The notes below the pieces were generated by a model, which made no database searches, had not been told where the DNA came from, and saw only the letters and a list, made by a program, of their open reading frames with translations. From positions 1 to 64,000 of the forward strand of contig JAJEIH010000117.1 in assembly GCA_022827685.1 (NCBI GenBank): 64,000 bases of DNA, written 5' to 3'. The translations under genes and the position numbers were made by a program. The DNA comes from Alphaproteobacteria bacterium (GTDB lineage: Bacteria > Pseudomonadota > Alphaproteobacteria > Bin95). Positions 1-10,467 of the stretch are shown piece after piece (within the stretch, counting starts at the first letter, position 1; each line of letters starts with the position of its first letter).

Positions 1-1
1 C

Positions 2-229
2 CCGGGCGAGTGGCCCGACGGAGACCGGCCAAGCGAGGAGGAGCGGGCCGAGGGCGCGGAAACCGACTGGCTCTACCAGCGCCGCAACAACTACGCCGAA
101 CTCCACGACCCCTGGTCGCCGGAGAACATCGAACAGCGCCGGCAGGACAGCCTCGACTGGCTGGAAAGGGCCGGCCCCTTCAACCCGCCCGGGGACGGGG
201 AGTTCGCCCCCGACCATGACATCTCATGA
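2..229 (+). CDS. 3' end of an unrecognised protein (partial)
   Basis: The open frame runs in from the left edge and stops at 227-229, giving 75 C-terminal residues rich in Asp, Glu, Arg and Trp (for example TDWLYQRRNNYAELHDPW). I do not recognise a family. This frame was preferred to the others here because its composition is that of a soluble acidic protein, whereas the alternatives are Arg/Pro-rich shadows. Its last codons lie inside a 10-bp repeat array, so the stop codon is part of that repeat. The start and most of the gene are outside the window. Confidence 0.5.
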   Translation, partial: PGEWPDGDRPSEEERAEGAETDWLYQRRNNYAELHDPWSPENIEQRRQDSLDWLERAGPFNPPGDGEFAPDHDIS

Positions 230-240
230 CATTCCATGAC
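215..240 (+). repeat. 10-bp repeat array, three CATGAC units
   Basis: CATGAC occurs at 215, 225 and 235, exactly 10 bases apart, with ATYY-type spacers. The same unit at the same period recurs at 12553-12589 (reverse orientation) and 54508-54576. The first units overlap the end of the upstream reading frame. Confidence 0.75.
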
Positions 241-275
241 GTTTCGCCAGGGGCGCGCGGTCATCCCCATCCGTC

Positions 276-297
276 GCCCCGGATTGCGATCCGGGGC
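276..297. terminator. Perfect hairpin between convergent genes
   Basis: Arms of 9 bases (276-284 and 289-297, GCCCCGGAT / ATCCGGGGC) enclose a TGCG loop. It sits between the end of the first plus-strand gene and the end of the minus-strand HAD gene, with no clear T run. It could be a two-way terminator or a member of the common GATCCGGGG palindromic intergenic repeats of alphaproteobacteria. Confidence 0.45.
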
Positions 298-314
298 CTC
301 AAGCGGCCGTCCGC

Positions 315-965
315 TCATCCGGAACGGCGCGCGCCCTGGAACAGCGGATGACCGAGGGCGGCTTCCAGATCGGCGAGCGCCTGCGCCTCGGTCTCGACCT
401 TGATGGTCGCCATGCCCATGGCGCGGGCCGGCTTGAGGTTGATGCCGAGATCGTCGAGGAAGACGCAGGCCGCCGGCGCCACGCCAAGGCGCTCGCAGGC
501 GATGCGGTAGAAGGCCGGCTCCGGCTTGCGCACCCTGGCCTCGCGCGACTCGACCACCGCGTCGAACAGCGCCATCGCGTCTGCGATCTGGCGGGCCCGG
601 GGGCCGTCCTCGCCGGGCGCGCGCATATTGTTGGTGAGGCAGGCCGTCCGGTAGCGGGCCGCGACCGCCCGCAGCGCCGCCACCATGCGCGGCCGCACCG
701 GGCCCTGGATGAGGTCGAGGATTTCGCCGGCATCGAGCCTGTAGCCGAGCGCCGCCGCCTCGGCCTCGAAGCGGTGGCAGAACGCCGCCCGGTCGATGTC
801 GCTGCGCTCGAACAGCGCCCAGGCATTGCTGTCCGGATTGCGGCTGTTGATACGCCGGACCGTTCCTTCCGGCAGGCCTTTGGCGCGCTCGTAGCGGGCG
901 AAGGCGTCGAAGGGGCTCTCCGTCAGCACGCCGCCGAAATCCCAGAGCACCGCCTCGACGGTCAC
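315..965 (-). CDS. HAD-family hydrolase
   Basis: 216 residues. Motif I is DFGGVLTESP near residue 8, where the usual second Asp (DxD) is replaced by Gly, as in the epoxide-hydrolase N-terminal/HAD-IA subgroup. Motif II is TNNM and motif III/IV is KPEPAFY followed by FLDDLG. The predicted role is a phosphatase or dehalogenase-type hydrolase; the substrate is unknown. The start is a GTG at 965 whose GTGA overlaps the stop of the upstream FAD gene, so the two are probably translationally coupled. A longer frame exists upstream but runs through that gene and is rejected. Last gene of a three-gene minus-strand operon. Confidence 0.8.
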   Translation of the reverse strand: MTVEAVLWDFGGVLTESPFDAFARYERAKGLPEGTVRRINSRNPDSNAWALFERSDIDRAAFCHRFEAEAAALGYRLDAGEILDLIQGPVRPRMVAALRAVAARYRTACLTNNMRAPGEDGPRARQIADAMALFDAVVESREARVRKPEPAFYRIACERLGVAPAACVFLDDLGINLKPARAMGMATIKVETEAQALADLEAALGHPLFQGARRSG

Positions 966-2060
966 GGCGCGCCTCCCTGGCAGCGGGCCGGGCTCAAGGC
1001 GGACTCTTCGAGGCCGAGGTCCCGGACTTCCCGCGGCAGACCTTCGCCCGCCGCCAGCGCCGCCACCGTCATCCCCATCGCCGGCGCGGTCTGGATGCCG
1101 TAGCCGCCTTGCCCCGCACACCAGAAGAAGCCGGGGATACCGGGATCGAAACCCGCCACCAGCGTCTTGTCGGCGACGAAGCTGCGCAGGCCCGCCCAGC
1201 GCCGCTCGATGCGGCGGACGGCGAAGACCGTCGCGCGCTCGATCCGGTCCACCGCCATCGCCACGTCGATCTCCTCCGGCTGCGCATCGCAGGGCGGCGA
1301 AGGCGTCTCGTCGGCGAGCGAACCCAGCACGCGGCCCGATTCCGGCTTGAAGTAGAACTGCTCATCGACATCGACCGCCATCGGCCACGCGCCGGTTTCC
1401 GCCTCGAAGGTGAAGGCGGTCCGCCGCTTGGGCACGAGGCCTATGGGGGCCGCGCCGGCCAGTTCCCCGATCTCGTCGGCCCAGGCGCCGGCGGCGTTCA
1501 CGACGATGCGCGCCTCCAGCGCGTCCCCGCCCCGGAGCGCCACCCGCCATCCGCGTCCGCTCCGTTCGAGCCCTTCCACCTCTGCATTGCGCCGGAGCGG
1601 CACGCCGCGAAGGAAGCCCCGGTGCAGGGCGTGAATGTCGATATCCGAAGCCTCCGGCTCGAAGACGCCCCCGGCCACATAGTCCGGCCGGAGCGCGGGA
1701 ATCAGCCGGCAGACCTCGCCGCTGTCCAGCATCCGGATCTCCGGGACGAACCGCCGGCCGTCGCGGAAGGCGCCTTCCAGCGAGTCCGACTGGTCGGCGC
1801 GCCCGAACAGGACCAGGCCGCGGGGCGTCAGCAGCGGCACGTCCGGGAACCCCTCCGGGGGGCTGTCGAAAAACGGCTTCGAGGCGACTGTCAGCGCCCG
1901 GATCGCGGCGTTGCCATAGGCTTGGGTATAGAGCGCCGCCGAACGCCCTGTGGTGTGGTAGCCCGGCTGGTCTTCCTGCTCCAGCAGCAGCACGTCGAAG
2001 CGCCGGGCGAGGAAATGCGCGGCGGAGGCTCCGGCCATGCCGGCGCCGATGACGACGATG

Positions 2061-2068
<8 letters not shown>
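962..2068 (-). CDS. FAD-dependent D-amino-acid (D-arginine-type) dehydrogenase
   Basis: 368 residues of the DAO fold. The N-terminal Rossmann motif is VVIGAGMAGASAA. It is followed by GYHTTGRSAALYT near residue 36, which carries the His conserved in D-arginine dehydrogenase DauA. The C-terminal GQGGYGIQTAPAMG is the family FAD-binding signature. Overall layout and length match DauA of Pseudomonas closely from memory, so oxidative deamination of a D-amino acid is likely; substrate choice is inference. The ATG at 2068 overlaps the end of the GNAT gene by 8 bases, and its own stop overlaps the HAD start. Not named dauA because the partner DauB and a regulator are not seen here. Confidence 0.82.
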
Positions 2069-3834
<1,766 letters not shown>

Positions 3835-3847
3835 GGGAGCCGCCTTC

Positions 3848-4714
3848 TTGCAGGAGCACCGCGCAGGGCCGGAGGTCAAAGCCGAAACGCCGGTTCAGGC
3901 GACCCTGCGCCGGGCCGTGTTCGCCCTGCTCGTTACCGTGTCCCTGGTCGCGCTGGTCGTCGGCAAGGCGGAAGTCTATGTCTTCGACTGGGTCAAGAGC
4001 GGTGTGGGAGACCTGCTGGCTCCCGTTCTGCAGACGGTGACCCTGCCGGTGCGGGCCGCTCGCGATATCGGCAGCAATCTCGGCCGGGTGGCGGCATTGA
4101 CCGAGGAAAATGCCCGGCTCCAGGAAGAGAATGCGCGCCTGCGCCAATGGCAGTCGCTCGCGCTGCGGCTGGATGGACAGAACCGCGAATTGCGCCGCCT
4201 GCTGCGTTTCGATCCGGGCGAGGAGGTTCGCACGGTTGCCGCGCGGGTCATCGCCGATACGGGCGGCCCCTACGCCCGCAGCATGCTGATGGATGCCGGC
4301 AGCCGCCAGGGCGTTCGCGCGGACCAGGCGGTGATCTCCGGCGAGGGACTGGTCGGACGGGTGATGTCGGCGGGCGCGCGCAGCGCGCGGGTGCTGCTGA
4401 TTACCGACCGGCGCTCGCATATTCCGGTGCTGGCGGGTCCTGACCGTGTTCATGCCATCCTTGTCGGCAATAACAGCGCCCGGCCCGTTTTGCGCTTCCT
4501 GCCGCGCAACGCGGCTCTGGCGGCCGGAGATGTGATCGTCACGTCCGGTCGCGGCGGGGTATTTCCTCCCGGCCTTCCCGTCGGCGATGTCAGCGCTGCC
4601 GCGCACTCCGGCGGCGGCGTGGACGTTGTGCCGCATGTGGACTGGACGCGGCTGGAGTTCGTTCGGGTCGTTGACCGGGGCGCGCCGGACGTGGCCGCGC
4701 TTGCCGAGGAATAG
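3848..4714 (+). CDS. mreC: Rod shape-determining protein MreC
   Basis: 288 residues. One membrane helix at about 22-42 is followed by a coiled coil (about 75-115; VAALTEENARLQEENARLRQ) and the beta-rich periplasmic MreC domain (VARVIADTGGPYARSMLMDAG, then GLVGRV). It bridges MreB inside with PBP2 outside the membrane. The start is a TTG at 3848 preceded by GGGGAG eight bases upstream; no ATG lies before the membrane segment. It begins 13 bases after mreB and its stop abuts mreD, so it belongs to the same operon. Confidence 0.95.
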   Translation: MQEHRAGPEVKAETPVQATLRRAVFALLVTVSLVALVVGKAEVYVFDWVKSGVGDLLAPVLQTVTLPVRAARDIGSNLGRVAALTEENARLQEENARLRQWQSLALRLDGQNRELRRLLRFDPGEEVRTVAARVIADTGGPYARSMLMDAGSRQGVRADQAVISGEGLVGRVMSAGARSARVLLITDRRSHIPVLAGPDRVHAILVGNNSARPVLRFLPRNAALAAGDVIVTSGRGGVFPPGLPVGDVSAAAHSGGGVDVVPHVDWTRLEFVRVVDRGAPDVAALAEE

Positions 4715-5212
4715 ATGCTGGCGCATCTGGACCGGGCGGCCCGCGCGGCGGTTCCCGCAGCAAGCATTGCGGTGCTGCTGCTGATCTCGCTCGTGCCCTG
4801 GATCGGCGACCGCGCCGCGCCGGCCCTTGCCCTTGCGGCGGTCCATTACTGGGCCGGAAGGCGCCCGGACCTCGTGCCGGCGCCCTTCGTCTTTGCTGTC
4901 GGCCTTACGCATGACAGCGTCGCGGATGCGCCGTTCGGACTCATGGCGCTCGTCTATCTGTTCGTGCTCGGGGCTGCGCGCAGCCAGCGCTTTCTGGTGG
5001 TCGGCCAGCCCTTTGTCGCCGGCTGGGCGGTGTTCGCCGTCGTGGCGTGCGGGGCCAGCGCGATCGCGTGGATCGGCGCTTCCCTCTATTACGGCGCGGC
5101 GCTTTCGGTCGGAGCGCCCGTGGCCGTACTGCTGCTCACCGTGCTGACCTTCCCCGCCGTCGCGGGCGCGCTGGCCGTTCTGGATTCCGCGGCGTTGAAG
5201 CGGAGCGCCTGA
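4715..5212 (+). CDS. mreD: Rod shape-determining protein MreD
   Basis: 165 residues, nearly all hydrophobic, with about five membrane helices and the FAVGLTHDSVADAPFGLMAL segment typical of MreD. The ATG follows the mreC stop with no gap, and its own TGA overlaps the ATG of the PBP2 gene (TGATG). MreD is the multi-pass membrane subunit of the elongasome. Identification rests on length, topology and position between mreC and mrdA; sequence conservation in this family is low. Confidence 0.93.
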   Translation: MLAHLDRAARAAVPAASIAVLLLISLVPWIGDRAAPALALAAVHYWAGRRPDLVPAPFVFAVGLTHDSVADAPFGLMALVYLFVLGAARSQRFLVVGQPFVAGWAVFAVVACGASAIAWIGASLYYGAALSVGAPVAVLLLTVLTFPAVAGALAVLDSAALKRSA

Positions 5213-7023
5213 TGACGGGCGTCCGCAGCAGGACCCAGTTGATCCGCCGCCGCGCCCTGCTCGTCGGCGGCGTCCAGATCGGCCTGATCGGGTTGTTGGT
5301 AGGCCGCCTGGTGCAATTGCAGGTGCTGGAAGGCGAGCGCTATTCGCGTCGCGCCGAGGACAATCGCACCGCCGAACGCCTGCTGGCGCCCGAGCGCGGC
5401 GAGATTCTGGACCGCCGGGGCCGGCCGCTGGCCCGCAACCGGGAGACCTACCGCTTGCTGCTGGTTCCGGAAAAGGCCGGGCCTATCGATGCCGCGCTGG
5501 ATGAAATCGGGCGCCTTGCGGCACTGGGCCCGACGGCCCGCGAGCGGGTCCGAAGAACGGTGCAAACGCAGCCGGGCTTCGAACCGGTTGTCGTCCTCGA
5601 CGACATGTCATGGGAGGAAATGGCCCGTCTTTCTCTGGCAATTGCGGAACGCGAGGGCATTTTCACGAATGCCGCGCAGCGCCGGATCTATCCGCTCGGC
5701 CCGGCGGCAGCCCACGCCATCGGCTATGTCGGCCGCGTGTCGCGGAAGGACCTTGAGCGGTCCGACGGCGCCTCCCTGCTGCGTATGCCCGATTTCCGCA
5801 TCGGGAAAACGGGCGTCGAGCGCACCCAGGACGAAACATTGCGAGGCGCGGCCGGCACGCGCCTGATGGAGATCACCTCCACCGGCCGCCAGCGGCGGGA
5901 GCTGGGCCGGCAGGAAGGCCTGTCCGGCGAAACGCTTCACCTCACGCTCGACGCCAATCTCCAGCGTTTCGCGGCCGGGCTGTTCGGGGAGGAGACCGGC
6001 GCAGCCATATTGATGGATATACGGAGCGGCGGCCTGCTGGCCACGGTGTCGGCGCCCAGTTTCGACCCCGGGGCGTTCCACGACGGAATCACGGACCGGC
6101 AGGAGTGGCTCTCTCTCGCCGGCGATCCGCTCCACCCGCTCAGCAATCGCGCCGTTTCCGGTCAGTATGCGCCGGGATCGACCTTCAAGATTGTCGTCGC
6201 GCTGGCAGCGCTCGAAGCGAGGGTGGTGTCGGCCGACCAGCGCTTCTTCTGCAACGGTGTCCACGAACTCGGCACCGGGCGGTTCCACTGCTGGCGCCGC
6301 GGCGGGCACGGGCATGTCGATCTCTTCAAGGCGCTCCAGCAGTCCTGCGACATCTACTTCTACGAAATCGCGCAGCGGACGGGCATCGACCGGATTGCGG
6401 CAATGGCGAGAAAGCTCGGTTTCGGGGCGGCAACCGGAGTCGAACTTCCCGGAGAGTACAACGGGCTCATTCCCACCAAGGCGTGGAAGCGCGAGGCGCG
6501 CGACGAATCCTGGCACGTCGGAGAGACGCTGCTCGCCGGAATCGGTCAGGGCTATGTGCTCGCCACGCCGATTCAATTGGCGACGATGACCGCCCGGCTC
6601 GCCAATGGCACCCACGCGATCCTTCCCAGGCTGATCGGCGGCGAGAGCCCTTCCGAGCTCGGGATCGACAGACGATTTCTGAGGATCGTGCGCAAAAGTC
6701 TGGCCGCCGTCACCGGTTCGCGGCGGGGCACCGCCTGGAATGCCCGGATCGCGGAAGCCGGGTTCGAGATGGCGGGCAAGACCGGCACCTCCCAGGTCAG
6801 GCGCATCTCCAGGCTCGAGCGCCGGCTTGGCGTTCGCAAGAACGAGGACCTGCCGCGGGAACAGCGCGACCATGCGCTCTTCGTCGGCTACGCGCCAGCC
6901 GACAAGCCGCGCTACGCCGCCGCCGTCGTCGTCGAGCATGGCAGCAGCGGGTCCAAGACCGCCGCGCCGATCGCGCGCGACCTGCTGCTGGCCGCCCAGA
7001 AGGCAGAGACCGTAGGGTCATGA
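5212..7023 (+). CDS. mrdA: Penicillin-binding protein 2 (peptidoglycan transpeptidase)
   Basis: 603 residues. A single N-terminal membrane helix (about 17-36) is followed by the dimerisation domain (RGEILDRRGRPLARN) and the transpeptidase domain, with the catalytic SxxK tetrad STFK at 323-326, the SxN-type motif SCD at 378-380 and KTGT at 523-526. All three active-site motifs are intact. It cross-links peptidoglycan during lateral growth in complex with RodA, encoded next. Its start overlaps mreD by one base and its stop overlaps the rodA ATG (ATGA), indicating translational coupling through the operon. Confidence 0.97.
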   Translation: MTGVRSRTQLIRRRALLVGGVQIGLIGLLVGRLVQLQVLEGERYSRRAEDNRTAERLLAPERGEILDRRGRPLARNRETYRLLLVPEKAGPIDAALDEIGRLAALGPTARERVRRTVQTQPGFEPVVVLDDMSWEEMARLSLAIAEREGIFTNAAQRRIYPLGPAAAHAIGYVGRVSRKDLERSDGASLLRMPDFRIGKTGVERTQDETLRGAAGTRLMEITSTGRQRRELGRQEGLSGETLHLTLDANLQRFAAGLFGEETGAAILMDIRSGGLLATVSAPSFDPGAFHDGITDRQEWLSLAGDPLHPLSNRAVSGQYAPGSTFKIVVALAALEARVVSADQRFFCNGVHELGTGRFHCWRRGGHGHVDLFKALQQSCDIYFYEIAQRTGIDRIAAMARKLGFGAATGVELPGEYNGLIPTKAWKREARDESWHVGETLLAGIGQGYVLATPIQLATMTARLANGTHAILPRLIGGESPSELGIDRRFLRIVRKSLAAVTGSRRGTAWNARIAEAGFEMAGKTGTSQVRRISRLERRLGVRKNEDLPREQRDHALFVGYAPADKPRYAAAVVVEHGSSGSKTAAPIARDLLLAAQKAETVGS

Positions 7024-8195
7024 AGGCTTGGGAGGTGCGCCAGCCGGGGCTTGGAGTTGGCGGACTGCTGCTCCGGATAGACTGGGTGCTCGTCATTCTG
7101 CTGGCGCTCACGACCGCAGTCGGCTTCGCCATGCTCTATTCGGCGGCCGGAGGGAATATCCAGCCCTGGGCCGGTCCGCATGCCCTGCGTTTCGGGGCCG
7201 GCCTGGTGGTCATGATGGCCGTTGCGCTGATCGATATCCGGTTCTGGCTGCGTTGCGCCTATCCGATCTATGCCGCCTCCCTCCTGCTCGTCATCGGGGT
7301 GGAGTTTCTGGGCGAGGTCGGCATGGGGGCCCAGCGCTGGCTGAAGCTTGGCCCGCTGTCGGTCCAGCCGTCCGAATTCATGAAGATCGCCCTGGTGCTG
7401 GCGCTCGCCCGCCACTTCCACGCCCTCGACGAAAGGGAAGCGAACAGCTGGCCCTGGCTGCTGCTGGCGCTGGCGCTGATTGCGGCCCCGGCCCTGCTGG
7501 TCGCGCGGCAACCGGATCTCGGCACGGCGGCCATGATCGGGGCCGGCGGCGTGGCGCTGCTCTTTCTGGGCGGCGTCTCCTGGCGGCTGTTCGCGCTGTT
7601 CGGCATCGCGGCAGGGGCGCTTGTGCCGGCGGTCTGGTACGGGCTGAAGGACTATCAGCGCGACAGGGTGCTCACCTTCCTCGATCCCGAGCGAGACCTG
7701 GCCGGCGCCGGCTATCACGGCTTCCAGTCGAAAATCGGCATCGGTTCGGGCGGCGAGTTCGGAAAGGGTTACCTGGAAGGCACGCAAAGCCATCTGGGCT
7801 TCCTGCCGGAAAGCCACACGGACTTCATTTTCGCCGTCATTTCCGAGGAATTCGGCCTTGCCGGCGGCCTCTTCGTCCTCGCGCTCTATCTTGCCGTCAT
7901 GGGCTACGGTTTCGCCATCGGCTTCATGGCGCGGAACGATTTCGCCCGGCTCCTCGCTTTCGGCGTCACCTTCACCTTCTTCCTGTTCGTGTTCGCCAAT
8001 GTCGCCATGGTTGCCGGCCTGATCCCGGTGGTCGGCGTGCCGCTGCCGTTCATTTCCTATGGCGGCACGGCGATGCTGACGCTCCAGATCGGCTTCGGCC
8101 TCGTGCTCTCGGCCAAGGTTTACCGGGATGTCGAAATGGAGGAGGACGCCGCCGGGCGACCGGCGGGGCCGGGATCGATCGCCGCGATGCGCTGA
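7020..8195 (+). CDS. rodA: Peptidoglycan glycosyltransferase RodA (SEDS family)
   Basis: 391 residues with about ten membrane helices. SEDS signatures are present: MGAQRWLKLGPLSVQPSEF in the first half, then GFLPESHTDFIFAVISEEFG and PFISYGGTAMLTLQIGFGL near the C-terminus. RodA polymerises lipid II and works with PBP2. The ATG overlaps the mrdA stop by four bases. The last 76 bases overlap the 3' end of the convergent methyltransferase gene, so the C-terminal tail (EEDAAGRPAGPGSIAAMR) is encoded opposite another protein's tail. Confidence 0.97.
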   Translation: MKAWEVRQPGLGVGGLLLRIDWVLVILLALTTAVGFAMLYSAAGGNIQPWAGPHALRFGAGLVVMMAVALIDIRFWLRCAYPIYAASLLLVIGVEFLGEVGMGAQRWLKLGPLSVQPSEFMKIALVLALARHFHALDEREANSWPWLLLALALIAAPALLVARQPDLGTAAMIGAGGVALLFLGGVSWRLFALFGIAAGALVPAVWYGLKDYQRDRVLTFLDPERDLAGAGYHGFQSKIGIGSGGEFGKGYLEGTQSHLGFLPESHTDFIFAVISEEFGLAGGLFVLALYLAVMGYGFAIGFMARNDFARLLAFGVTFTFFLFVFANVAMVAGLIPVVGVPLPFISYGGTAMLTLQIGFGLVLSAKVYRDVEMEEDAAGRPAGPGSIAAMR

Positions 8196-8656
8196 ACCAT
8201 CTTCGGGCCTTCCATCCGGCCATGCTCATAGGCCAGCACGACAAGGCGGCCGGCGACCGCCTGGAGCAATTCGCCCGGCCGCAGAAGGAAGTCCGGATTG
8301 CGGGGACGCCCGAAGGCCTCCTGGCCCTGGGCGAATGTTTCGTAGAGCAGGAGGCCGCCCGGCGCGACGAGCGAAACCGTGGCGGCAAGCGTCGGGCGGT
8401 GGAGGTAGTTGACGACCACCACCACCCCGAACCGCCGGTTGGCGAAAGGCCAGGGGCTGCCGTCCTCGAGGTCCCAGGCAAGGCCGCCCGGCAGCCGGGA
8501 AATGTCCCTGTCCACCGCGAGCACCGGATGGCCGCGGGCGGCGAAGAACCGCGTATGCCGGCCTCTGCCGGCAGCCAGGTCGAGCACGGGCGCGCCGGGC
8601 GGCGCGAGATCGGCGAAGCGCGCGATCCAGGCCGAGACTGGCGTCGGTTCCTTCAT
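8120..8656 (-). CDS. SAM-dependent methyltransferase (TehB-like class I)
   Basis: 178 residues. Motif I is VLDLAAGRGRHTRFFA near residue 24 and motif II the acidic AVDRD near residue 47, followed by the GVVVVVNYLHRP strand and GGLLLYETFAQG. The closest family by eye is the short tellurite-resistance/TehB-type methyltransferases. Its substrate is unknown. It is divergent from the DUF1178 gene with only 17 bases between the two ATGs, so their promoters must overlap the coding regions or one gene must be read from elsewhere. Its 3' end overlaps rodA by 76 bases in antisense. Confidence 0.8.
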   Translation of the reverse strand: MKEPTPVSAWIARFADLAPPGAPVLDLAAGRGRHTRFFAARGHPVLAVDRDISRLPGGLAWDLEDGSPWPFANRRFGVVVVVNYLHRPTLAATVSLVAPGGLLLYETFAQGQEAFGRPRNPDFLLRPGELLQAVAGRLVVLAYEHGRMEGPKMVQRIAAIDPGPAGRPAASSSISTSR

Positions 8657-8673
8657 GGCACTATATGTGAGGC

Positions 8674-9096
8674 ATGATCGTTTACCGGCTCACCTGCGCG
8701 AACGAGCACGAGTTCGAGGCCTGGTTCCGCGACAGCGCCGCCTGCGACGCGCAGATCGCCGAGGGCAAGGTGATGTGCCCGCATTGCGGCGACAGCTCGG
8801 CGCGCAAGAGCCTGATGACGCCCAATGTGGCGCCCAAGGGAACGGACAGCGCCGCCGACGGGCCGTCGGCGCGCCGGGCCGCCATGATGCGGGGGCTCCG
8901 GGAACTGCGCCGCAAGGTCGAGGAAAACTGCGACTATGTCGGGCCCCGCTTCGCGGAGGAAGCGCGCCGCATCCATTACGGCGAGGCCGACAGCCATGCG
9001 ATCTACGGCGAAACGACGCTCGAGGAAGCCAGGGCGCTGACCGACGAGGGCATCGAATTCGGCCGCATCCCCTGGGCGCCCAGGCTGGACAGCTGA
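8674..9096 (+). CDS. DUF1178 family protein
   Basis: 140 residues. The N-terminus MIVYRLTCANEHEFEAWF and the CPHCGDSS zinc-ribbon-like motif (with CDAQI before it) are the signature of DUF1178, a family widespread in proteobacteria and of unknown function. The C-terminus EEARALTDEGIEFGRIPWAP is also conserved in the family. Two Cys pairs could bind a metal. It ends 20 bases before the convergent pmbA stop. Confidence 0.88.
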   Translation: MIVYRLTCANEHEFEAWFRDSAACDAQIAEGKVMCPHCGDSSARKSLMTPNVAPKGTDSAADGPSARRAAMMRGLRELRRKVEENCDYVGPRFAEEARRIHYGEADSHAIYGETTLEEARALTDEGIEFGRIPWAPRLDS

Positions 9097-9116
9097 GCGG
9101 CCCGCCCGCCCCGTCC

Positions 9117-10454
9117 TCATCGCCCCCCGACCGTCATGGCCTCGACCCGCAGGGTGGGGGCGTTCGCCGAGCCGCGGAACACCAGGTCATCGGCGGCGTC
9201 GAGGCCGAGCAGCATGTCGCGCAGCTCCCCGGCTATGGTGATTTCGCTCACCGGCTCGGCGATCTTGCCCCCCCGAATCGCGAAACCCGCCGCGCCCTGG
9301 CTGTAGCGCCCGGCGACGAGATCGACGCCGTGCCCCATGAGCGCGGTCACGAACAGGCCGTTTTCGATCTCGCCGATCATGTCCTCCGGCGAGCGGCGGC
9401 CCGGCTCAAGGTAGAGATTGGACGATGCGGGACCGGGAGCGGACCCGGCGCCGCGGGAGGCGTGGCCGGTCGGCGGCAGGCCGAGCTGGCGGGCCGAGCG
9501 CAGGTCCAGCAACCATGAACGGAGCACGCCGTCCTCGACCAGCGCCCGGCGCCGGCATGGCAGGCCTTCGGCGTCGAACGGGCGCGAGCCGAGTCCCCGC
9601 CTGCGGCCCGGATCGTCGATCAGGTTCATGCCGTCCTTCAGCACTGCCTCGCCCATGGCGTCCTTGAGGAAGCTTGTGCCGCGCGCGACGGCGGCGCCGT
9701 TGATGGCGCCGGCAAGCGCGCCGACCAGCCCGCCGGCAAGGCGCTGCTCGAAGACCACCGGCATCACGGCCGTCTCGGGCTTGACGGGCCCGAGCCGTTT
9801 CACCGCGCGCTCGCCGGCGCTGCGGCCCACCGCCGCCGGCTCCGCGAGGTCCGAAGCGTGGACGGCGCGGGACCAGTCATATCCGCTTTCCATCGCCGTG
9901 CCCTCGCCCGCCAGGACGGACACGGACAGCCCGCATCCCGACCTCCGGTAGCCGCCTGCGAACCCGTTGCTCGAGACGAGCGCGACATGGGTCTCGCTGC
10001 GGCTGGCGCCGGCGCCCTCGGAATTGGTGACGCCCGCGACGTCGAGCGCCGCCGCCTCCGCTTCCAGGGCGCCGCGGACAAGGTCTTCCGAAGCCGGGCG
10101 GGCGTCGTCATAGAGGTCGAGTTCCGGCCAATCCTCTGCCAGAAGCGCCGGCTCCGCCAGCCCGGCATGGGGGTCTTCGGGCGCGGCCCGCGCCATGGCG
10201 ACCGCCCGCCCGACCAGCGCGGACGCCGTTTCCGCCTGCCGGTCGGCGGTGGCGACGATCGCCTGACGGCGCCCGACCAGCACACGCAGCCCGGTCTTGC
10301 GCAGCTCGGAGCGCTCCATGTGCTCGATCTTGCCGAGCCGTACCGCCGCATCCAGCGAGCGGCTGTCGATATCGACGGCGTCGGCCTCGTCGGCGCCCCG
10401 GGCGCGGGCTTCGCGCACAAGGTCGCCCAGGAAGTTCAGGACATCGTTTGCCAT
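9117..10454 (-). CDS. pmbA: TldD/PmbA-family metallopeptidase subunit (PmbA/TldE)
   Basis: 445 residues, the usual PmbA length. It shows the family N-terminal part (ADEADAVDIDSRSLDAAVRLGKIE) and the C-terminal GLFVTALMGHGVDLVAGRYSQGAAGFAIRGG block. PmbA (TldE) pairs with TldD, which carries the zinc-binding HExxxH, to process peptides such as microcin B17 or to cleave unfolded polypeptides; no tldD lies in this window. The ATG at 10454 (MANDVLNFLG) is preferred over an in-frame start at 10526 because the latter lies inside a large inverted-repeat element that begins 13 bases upstream. The Shine-Dalgarno is therefore weak, or formed within the element's arm. Confidence 0.9.
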   Translation of the reverse strand: MANDVLNFLGDLVREARARGADEADAVDIDSRSLDAAVRLGKIEHMERSELRKTGLRVLVGRRQAIVATADRQAETASALVGRAVAMARAAPEDPHAGLAEPALLAEDWPELDLYDDARPASEDLVRGALEAEAAALDVAGVTNSEGAGASRSETHVALVSSNGFAGGYRRSGCGLSVSVLAGEGTAMESGYDWSRAVHASDLAEPAAVGRSAGERAVKRLGPVKPETAVMPVVFEQRLAGGLVGALAGAINGAAVARGTSFLKDAMGEAVLKDGMNLIDDPGRRRGLGSRPFDAEGLPCRRRALVEDGVLRSWLLDLRSARQLGLPPTGHASRGAGSAPGPASSNLYLEPGRRSPEDMIGEIENGLFVTALMGHGVDLVAGRYSQGAAGFAIRGGKIAEPVSEITIAGELRDMLLGLDAADDLVFRGSANAPTLRVEAMTVGGR

Positions 10455-10467
10455 GGCGGCCCGAACA

